This document shows, in pieces, positions 7,533 to 12,090 of a DNA stretch of 16,595 nucleotides. Under the pieces are notes generated by a model. That model did no database searches. It was not told the DNA's origin and was given only the letters and a program-made list of their open reading frames with translations. Source of the stretch: Roseovarius sp. (lineage in GTDB: Bacteria > Pseudomonadota > Alphaproteobacteria > Rhodobacterales > Rhodobacteraceae); NCBI GenBank assembly GCA_023260815.1, contig JALQUE010000348.1:1-16595 (forward strand), given 5' to 3'. A program made the position numbers and the translations under genes. How positions within the stretch are numbered: position 1 is the first letter of the stretch; every line of letters starts with the position of its first letter.

Positions 7533-7538
7533 CAGCCG

Positions 7539-7952
7539 TCAAGCGCCTTCAGGGCGATAGACGCAATCTGCCAGTGTGCTGGTGTTGAGCTCGTCGATGA
7601 AGGCTGCCTCGGCCTGGGCCAGACGCGCCTTCAGCCGGCAATGGGGGGTCAATGTGCAGGTGTTCCCACGAGCGGCGAAGCATTCTACCAGCGCCTGATC
7701 GGCTTCCAATGCCGCAATCACATCGCCCAGACGGATATCCTTGGGCGCGCGTGCCAGCATCGCGCCGCCGCCGCCGCCGCGCCTTGTCTGCAGCAGGCCT
7801 GTGGCTGACAGGGCCGATATCACCTTGGCCAGATGGTTGCGCGAAACATGGAATTCGGTCGCAAGATCGGCTGCGGTAAACGCCCGCGCCGGTTCGCCCG
7901 CCATGCGCATCAGCACGCGCAACCCGTAGTCCGTAAAAGAGGTGAGACGCAT
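7539..7952 (-). CDS. nsrR: Rrf2-family NO-sensing repressor, NsrR-like
   Basis: A 137-residue cytoplasmic regulator beginning MRLTSFTDYGLRVLMRMA, the standard Rrf2 opening, with the winged helix at about residues 22-70. Three cysteines, Cys91-x7-Cys99-x5-Cys105 (VECFAARGNTCTLTPHC), match the Fe-S ligands of NsrR, and the tail TLADCVYRP also fits NsrR better than IscR. A fourth, Cys130, is extra. In the family, the Fe-S form represses and nitric oxide relieves repression. The start is fixed by AAGGAG 8 bases upstream. A run of five glycines (59-63), encoded by a CCG-type triplet repeat, sits in the wing. The gene diverges from the hemerythrin-ubiTUV operon across a palindromic operator, so it probably controls both itself and that operon. 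Confidence 0.88.
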   Translation of the reverse strand: MRLTSFTDYGLRVLMRMAGEPARAFTAADLATEFHVSRNHLAKVISALSATGLLQTRRGGGGGAMLARAPKDIRLGDVIAALEADQALVECFAARGNTCTLTPHCRLKARLAQAEAAFIDELNTSTLADCVYRPEGA

Positions 7953-7966
7953 GGTCGCGCTCCTTA

Positions 7967-8024
7967 ATTGGTATTTGTAATGCGTATTTAGAGGTATTAA
8001 TAGGTATTTCAAATACCAATACGC
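7967..8024. promoter_or_regulatory. NsrR-type operator array and overlapping divergent promoters
   Basis: GGTATTT-C-AAATACC at 8003-8017 is a perfect palindrome close to the NsrR consensus core (ATTT-N-AAAT). Related half-sites lie at 7970 (GGTATTT), 7983 (CGTATTT) and 7993 (GGTATTA); the last three starts (7983, 7993, 8003) are 10 bp apart. Outer arms also pair: ATTGGTATTTG (7967-7977) with CAAATACCAAT (8010-8020), and GCGTATT with AATACGC (8018-8024). Plausible promoters overlap it: rightward TTGTAA (7975) - 17 bp - TAATAG (7998); leftward TTGAAA (8012-8007) - 16 bp - TAAATA (7990-7985). Binding would block both. Confidence 0.7.
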
Positions 8025-8058
8025 GCAAACGACACCTTCGTTCTGGAAAGGCCTTACC

Positions 8059-8544
8059 ATGCAACATGATGCAACTTCCACCTTGCCGCAGGAGACCGGC
8101 GCACTGATCGACCATATCATCCGCAACTACCATGAGATGCACAGGGCGGACCTTTTGTCCTTGGTGCCTTTGGCCGAGCGCGTTGAACAAGTTCACGCAG
8201 ACGATCCGGATGTTCCGGTGGGCCTTGCGGGGGCATTGGAAGGGCTGGCGCGCGACATCGAAGCGCACATGGCCAAGGAGGAAACGATTTTGTTTCCAGC
8301 AATGCGCGCCGGTGGTGGAGACGGCATCCAGTTTCCGATTTCGATGATGCGCGCTGATCATGACGATCATGCACAGACCATCGCGTTGCTGCGGCAGTTG
8401 ACGCAAGACTTTACACCGCCCGAGCATGCGTGCGGATCATGGCGGTCGCTCTATGCCGGGATCGCAACGTTGCTTGAGGAACTGGCCATGCACATCGCCG
8501 TGGAAAATAACGTGCTTTTTCCTCGGTTCGAGCCGACTGCTTAA
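8059..8544 (+). CDS. Hemerythrin-domain protein of the RIC/DnrN/YtfE type
   Basis: A 161-residue helical di-iron protein. Candidate ligands follow the YtfE C-domain pattern: His25/His28 in NYHEMHR, His70 and Glu74 in HMAKEE, His101 or His104 in ADHDDH, and His145 with Glu149 in HIAVENNVLFPRF. Proteins of this type repair iron-sulfur clusters damaged by nitric oxide or reduce NO, and in denitrifiers are called DnrN. It lacks the N-terminal ScdA_N (Cys-containing) domain of full-length YtfE/ScdA, which are about 220 residues. AAAGG precedes the ATG. It is the first gene of the operon, 13 bp before ubiT, and sits directly behind the NsrR-type operator, which supports an NO-response role. Confidence 0.88.
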   Translation: MQHDATSTLPQETGALIDHIIRNYHEMHRADLLSLVPLAERVEQVHADDPDVPVGLAGALEGLARDIEAHMAKEETILFPAMRAGGGDGIQFPISMMRADHDDHAQTIALLRQLTQDFTPPEHACGSWRSLYAGIATLLEELAMHIAVENNVLFPRFEPTA

Positions 8545-8557
8545 GAGGGCCGACGCC

Positions 8558-9079
8558 ATGAGTCTTCGTATAGAGGCGGCCAATTCAGCGCGATGGCCTG
8601 GCAATCTGCTTGCGTCCCGCTTGGCGTGCGGAGTGCTTCAGCCAATCCTGACGCGGATCGTGCGCCGGATCGCGGCGCGGCACCCGTCGCTTTTCGCCCG
8701 ACTTGGCCCGTATCAGACCGCCGATTTCGTGATCGACCCGATCGATTTGCCCTTTGCCATGCATCTTCGCCCCGATCCCGACAGGCTTCTTTTCCGTGCG
8801 GTGCCGCGTGATGCCGCGCCACGGGCGGATGCGGTGATCCGGGGGCGATTCATGCTGCTGCTTGAGCTGATCGATTCCCAAGAGGACGGCGATGCTGCGT
8901 TCTTTTCGCGCGATCTGGACGTGACCGGAGACACCGAAGCCGTCGTGCGCCTGCGCAATGCGTTGGATGATGTGGACACGTCCATCGCCGAGGACACAGC
9001 TGCGATGTTCGGCGCTCCGGGGCGGGCCGTTTTGGCGCGTTTGCGGCGTGGCTACGGTGCTGACATGGAGAAGGATTGA
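8558..9079 (+). CDS. ubiT: UbiT, SCP2-domain accessory factor for anaerobic ubiquinone synthesis
   Basis: A 173-residue protein with an SCP2 lipid-binding fold: DFVIDPIDLPFAMHLRPD, then DAVIRGRFMLLLELIDSQED and a characteristic DAAFFSRDLDVTGDTEAVVRLRNALDD region. UbiT is thought to bind the isoprenoid quinone intermediate for the UbiU-UbiV hydroxylases when oxygen is absent. The ATG at 8558 has AGAGGG upstream. An open extension further upstream overlaps the hemerythrin gene and is not family-like. Position directly before ubiU and ubiV, with a 6-bp gap, supports the name. Confidence 0.9.
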   Translation: MSLRIEAANSARWPGNLLASRLACGVLQPILTRIVRRIAARHPSLFARLGPYQTADFVIDPIDLPFAMHLRPDPDRLLFRAVPRDAAPRADAVIRGRFMLLLELIDSQEDGDAAFFSRDLDVTGDTEAVVRLRNALDDVDTSIAEDTAAMFGAPGRAVLARLRRGYGADMEKD

Positions 9080-9085
9080 CCGAGA

Positions 9086-10084
9086 ATGACACTTGCTGAA
9101 CTGATTTGTCCCGCTGGCACACCGGCAGCCCTGCGCACGGCGGTCGATGCGGGCGCCGATGCGGTGTATTGCGGCTTTCAAGATGCGACCAACGCGCGCA
9201 ATTTTCCCGGCTTGAACTTCACGCCGGAAGAACTGGGCGACGCCGTTGCCTATGCACATGCGAAGGGCGCCAAGGTGCTTTTGGCGCTCAATACCTACCC
9301 GCCGGCGGGCAAGGTGGATCTTTGGCGGCACGCGGCTGATCTGGGTGTCAGGCTTGGTGTCGATGCTTTTATCGTGGCCGATATGGGCGTGGCCGATTAC
9401 ATCGCCCGCACCCATCCCCAAGCGCGTTTGCATCTATCGGTGCAGGCGGCGGCCTCGTCGCCTGAGGCCATCCGGTATTATTGCGAAAATTTCGGGGTCA
9501 GGCGCGTGGTTCTTCCGCGTATCCTGACGATCCCGGAGATACGCCAGATACGCACGGAAATCCCCTGCGAAATCGAAACCTTCATCTTCGGCAACCACGG
9601 GCTGATGGTGGAGGGGCGATGCAGCCTGACAAATTACCTCACCGGGCAATCGACCAATATGAACGGCGTCTGCTCGCCCGCGTCGGACGTTGAATATGCG
9701 CGCCACGAGGACGGATCGATGTCATCCCAGCTTGCCGGCTTCACGATTGACCGCTTTGGGCCTGACGAAAAGGCGGGATATCCGACGATCTGCAAGGGGC
9801 GCTATACCACATCCAACCGGGCAGAGAGTTACTATGCCTTCGAAGAGCCGATCAGTCTGAACCTGTCTCGGCTGTTGCCGGACCTGATCGACGCGGGCGT
9901 TCACGCGTTCAAGATCGAGGGGCGCCAACGATCCAAGAGCTACGTGCGCAATGTCGTGAGGGCCTTCCGGCAGGCCGTTGATGACATTCGCAACGGCCGC
10001 GCCGCCAATATTGCCGACCTCGTTGCGCTGACAGAGGGGCAAAAGCAGACACAGGGTGCCTTCGAGACAAAGAAATGGCGGTGA
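9086..10084 (+). CDS. ubiU: UbiU, U32-family oxygen-independent ubiquinone hydroxylase subunit
   Basis: A 332-residue U32-family protein: LICPAGTPAALRTAVDAGAD near the N-terminus, NARNFPGLNFTPEEL, VEGRCSLTNYLTGQSTN, GYPTICKGRY, KIEGRQRSKSYV and a terminal KKWR. With UbiV it hydroxylates the quinone ring without O2, using a 4Fe-4S cluster. Three of the four cluster cysteines known from E. coli UbiU are present (Cys179, Cys196, Cys236). The position of the first (E. coli Cys169) is Gly172, with His171 beside it and an extra Cys161 ten residues earlier. AAGGA lies 10 bases before the ATG. The stop overlaps an ATG of ubiV by 10 bp. Confidence 0.93.
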   Translation: MTLAELICPAGTPAALRTAVDAGADAVYCGFQDATNARNFPGLNFTPEELGDAVAYAHAKGAKVLLALNTYPPAGKVDLWRHAADLGVRLGVDAFIVADMGVADYIARTHPQARLHLSVQAAASSPEAIRYYCENFGVRRVVLPRILTIPEIRQIRTEIPCEIETFIFGNHGLMVEGRCSLTNYLTGQSTNMNGVCSPASDVEYARHEDGSMSSQLAGFTIDRFGPDEKAGYPTICKGRYTTSNRAESYYAFEEPISLNLSRLLPDLIDAGVHAFKIEGRQRSKSYVRNVVRAFRQAVDDIRNGRAANIADLVALTEGQKQTQGAFETKKWR

Positions 10085-10089
10085 TACAG

Positions 10090-11004
10090 ATGAAACCGAA
10101 ACTTACTCTGGGCCCGATTGCCTATCACTGGTCGGCCGAAAAACGTCGCGATTTCTATGCGCGCATCGCCGATGAGGCTCCGGTGGATGAGGTGTATCTG
10201 GGCGAAGTGATTTGTTCGAAGCGCGCGCCGTTCCATGAGGGCGATCTGCCCGAGACCATCGCGCGGCTGAACCGTGCGGGCAAGACGGTGATCGTCTCGA
10301 CCCTGGCCGAGGTCATGCTGAAGCGGGAACGCAAGGCGACCGAGGATCTGGCGGCGATGGACATGCCGGAAATCGAAGTGAACAACGCCGCCGGTCTTTA
10401 TGCGCGGGGCCAAAAGCCACATCGCATCGGTCCGTTCATGAACGCTTATAACGAGGCGACGATCGCCTGGATGGCCAGACAGGGGGCGACGCATGTCTGC
10501 CTACCCACAGAATTGCCAGCCGAGGCCATTGCCGTTGCGGCATCGGCTGCGCGCGATCTGCGCCTTGGGGTCGAAGTGCAAGTGTTCGGGCGCGCATCAC
10601 TGGCGGTTTCGGCACGCTGTTACCATGCCCGCGCCCATAGACGAACCAAGGACAACTGCCAGTTCGTCTGTGAACATGACAGCGATGGCATGCCGCTTCG
10701 CACGACCGATGACCGCGCGATCCTGAGGGTGAACGGCATTCAGACACAATCCGAAAGCTATATCGATCTGCTGCCCGAGATGGGCCGACTGGCCGCCGAT
10801 GGCGTGTCGCATCTGCGGCTGATGCCCCAGGATGTCGATATGGTCGGCGTCGCCGATGTTTTCCGCAACGTTCTAGACGGGACGCTGTGCACCGATGAGG
10901 CAGATCGCCACCTTGCCGGACTTTGCGGTGCGGTGACGCTCAGCAATGGATTTTATCATGGCACGGCAGGCTATCGGCGGATGGCAGTGACGGCGCGGAC
11001 GTGA
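10090..11004 (+). CDS. ubiV: UbiV, U32-family oxygen-independent ubiquinone hydroxylase subunit
   Basis: Partner of UbiU: 304 residues from this start. The opening KLTLGPIAYHW matches the SLGPVLWYW opening of E. coli UbiV. All four 4Fe-4S cysteines are present: Cys42 in GEVICSKR, Cys177 in SARCYHAR, and Cys190/Cys194 in DNCQFVC. An earlier ATG at 10075 overlaps the ubiU stop and adds five residues. The chosen ATG has GGCGGTG upstream and matches the family N-terminus better, but either is possible. Last gene of the hemerythrin-ubiTUV operon; it converges on the narR-like gene with 134 bp between them, in which no clear terminator was seen. Confidence 0.92.
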   Translation: MKPKLTLGPIAYHWSAEKRRDFYARIADEAPVDEVYLGEVICSKRAPFHEGDLPETIARLNRAGKTVIVSTLAEVMLKRERKATEDLAAMDMPEIEVNNAAGLYARGQKPHRIGPFMNAYNEATIAWMARQGATHVCLPTELPAEAIAVAASAARDLRLGVEVQVFGRASLAVSARCYHARAHRRTKDNCQFVCEHDSDGMPLRTTDDRAILRVNGIQTQSESYIDLLPEMGRLAADGVSHLRLMPQDVDMVGVADVFRNVLDGTLCTDEADRHLAGLCGAVTLSNGFYHGTAGYRRMAVTART

Positions 11005-11138
11005 CCCGGCAGGCAAGATCGACAGACGGGGGCAAGCCCGGTCAAAGGGACGCGCCCCTGACGTGGACCGCGATCCCGGCGCATCCGGTCGTGTTGGTGG
11101 GGCAGCCCCGTGCCGCGAGATTTGTCGCTTGCAGGTGT

Positions 11139-11837
11139 TCAAGTGGAAAAGTCATCGATCAGGGGGTTCGGCTTGGCGAAGCGCCTGAGATCTGCCTGAT
11201 CCTCGATAGTGATGAGGGTGCCATTGACCTTGACACCGTAGGGTTGCAGACCTTTGAAAGCGCGGCTGAGATTTTCCGGCGTCATCCCCAGAACCGAGGC
11301 CAGCCGGCGCTTTTCGAAATCAAGCTTGAACTCGGCGCCGCCGCCCGCATGGTGTTGCTGCCTGATGAGATAATTGGCAAGGCGTTCCAATGACGTGCGC
11401 AGCTTGAGATCCTTTTGTGCCTTGATGACCGACCGATAACATTGCGCAAGTTCCGTCACGATCGCGCGGGCAAAGTTGTTGTCCACATCGAATATCCCGC
11501 GAACGTCCTGACTGGGGATCAACACGATCCGGCTTTTTTCAAGTGTGCGGGCCGACATCAGATACGGCGCATCCTTGATTGTCGCGGCCAGAATGAAGGT
11601 CGAGATCGGGCGCACGGTGGCCATGCTGGTTTCCCTGTCATTCCAAGCCGAAAACAGATCAACCGACCCGGCAAGCACGATATGCAGAAAATCGCTTGGC
11701 TCGCCTTCGGTGATCAATTCGATCTGGGCGGGGAAATTCTGAACATAGGCGCCACGCATCAAAGCGGTGAAATGCTCATCTGCCATTTCAGCGAAAAGAT
11801 CGAGTGTGCGAATGTCCCGGTAGTCCGAGTCGGGCAT
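11139..11837 (-). CDS. narR: Crp/Fnr-family regulator, NarR-like
   Basis: A 232-residue regulator with an N-terminal cyclic-nucleotide-binding-type sensor fold (about residues 10-125), a dimerisation helix and a C-terminal winged helix. The recognition helix PENLSRAF (Glu188, Ser191, Arg192) carries the E-x2-SR signature that reads TTGAT half-sites. The only cysteine is Cys133, so it cannot hold an FNR-type cluster. This suits the NarR/DNR/NNR branch that senses nitrate/nitrite or NO. Divergence from a fused narK followed by narG is the Paracoccus narR-narKGHJI arrangement, which favours NarR. The start is fixed by GGAAGG 6 bases upstream. An FNR-type box lies 20 bp before the start codon. 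Confidence 0.8.
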   Translation of the reverse strand: MPDSDYRDIRTLDLFAEMADEHFTALMRGAYVQNFPAQIELITEGEPSDFLHIVLAGSVDLFSAWNDRETSMATVRPISTFILAATIKDAPYLMSARTLEKSRIVLIPSQDVRGIFDVDNNFARAIVTELAQCYRSVIKAQKDLKLRTSLERLANYLIRQQHHAGGGAEFKLDFEKRRLASVLGMTPENLSRAFKGLQPYGVKVNGTLITIEDQADLRRFAKPNPLIDDFST

Positions 11838-11857
11838 ATCTACCTTCCGTGAGCGAT

Positions 11858-11871
11858 TTGACAATTATCAA
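11858..11871. promoter_or_regulatory. FNR-type box beside narR
   Basis: TTGAC-AATT-ATCAA matches the TTGAT-N4-ATCAA consensus at nine of ten positions. It lies only 20 bp upstream of the narR-like start codon, too close to activate that gene from -41.5, so it could mediate autorepression or act on an upstream element of the narK promoter. Confidence 0.6.
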
Positions 11872-11993
11872 TCGTAGATTTGACAAATGGCGCGATGGCA
11901 TTTGATCCACGCAGCCCGCGCCTTGATCCAACCCGGCGGCAGATATGACAAAATCCCGTAAGCCAATTATTTCATTACGCTTTTAACAGGTTT

Positions 11994-12007
11994 ATGATCC
12001 AGATCAA
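11994..12007. promoter_or_regulatory. FNR/NarR-type box of the narK promoter
   Basis: ATGAT-CCAG-ATCAA matches the FNR-type consensus at nine of ten positions. Its centre lies 90 bp before the narK ATG, so a class II start would fall near 12042. No good -10 is visible, as is common at activator-dependent promoters. Likely target of Fnr and the NarR-like protein. Confidence 0.7.
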
Positions 12008-12090
12008 GTTTTCCGGTCTGCACTGCCGTCAGGTCTGGCGCTGATCCCCCTCCAAGCGGGGACGACGCCATTCTTGCCGGAGACCCTGTC

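Larger units (their letters stand above)
7202..7538. other. Gene-free convergent region rich in inverted repeats
   Basis: Lies between the convergent pit and nsrR-like genes. Elements seen: direct repeat ATATCCATGC at 7271 and 7310; nested arms GCAACC (7279-7284) / GGTTGC (7321-7326); GTCCCA / TGGGAC with inner ACGT / ACGT across about 7330-7356; a 9-bp stem GGGGATGCC-TTAT-GGCGTCCCC at 7374-7395 with one G-U pair; and GAAACGC-TACC-GCGTTTC at 7515-7532. None has a U-run, so none is a textbook intrinsic terminator. No convincing protein frame was found. Confidence 0.5.

Noticed and set aside
11005..11138. GC-rich complementary stretches between convergent ubiV and narR as a terminator
   Set aside because: The pairings (AGGG/CCCT, GGGG/CCCC) are short and none is followed by a U-run on either strand.
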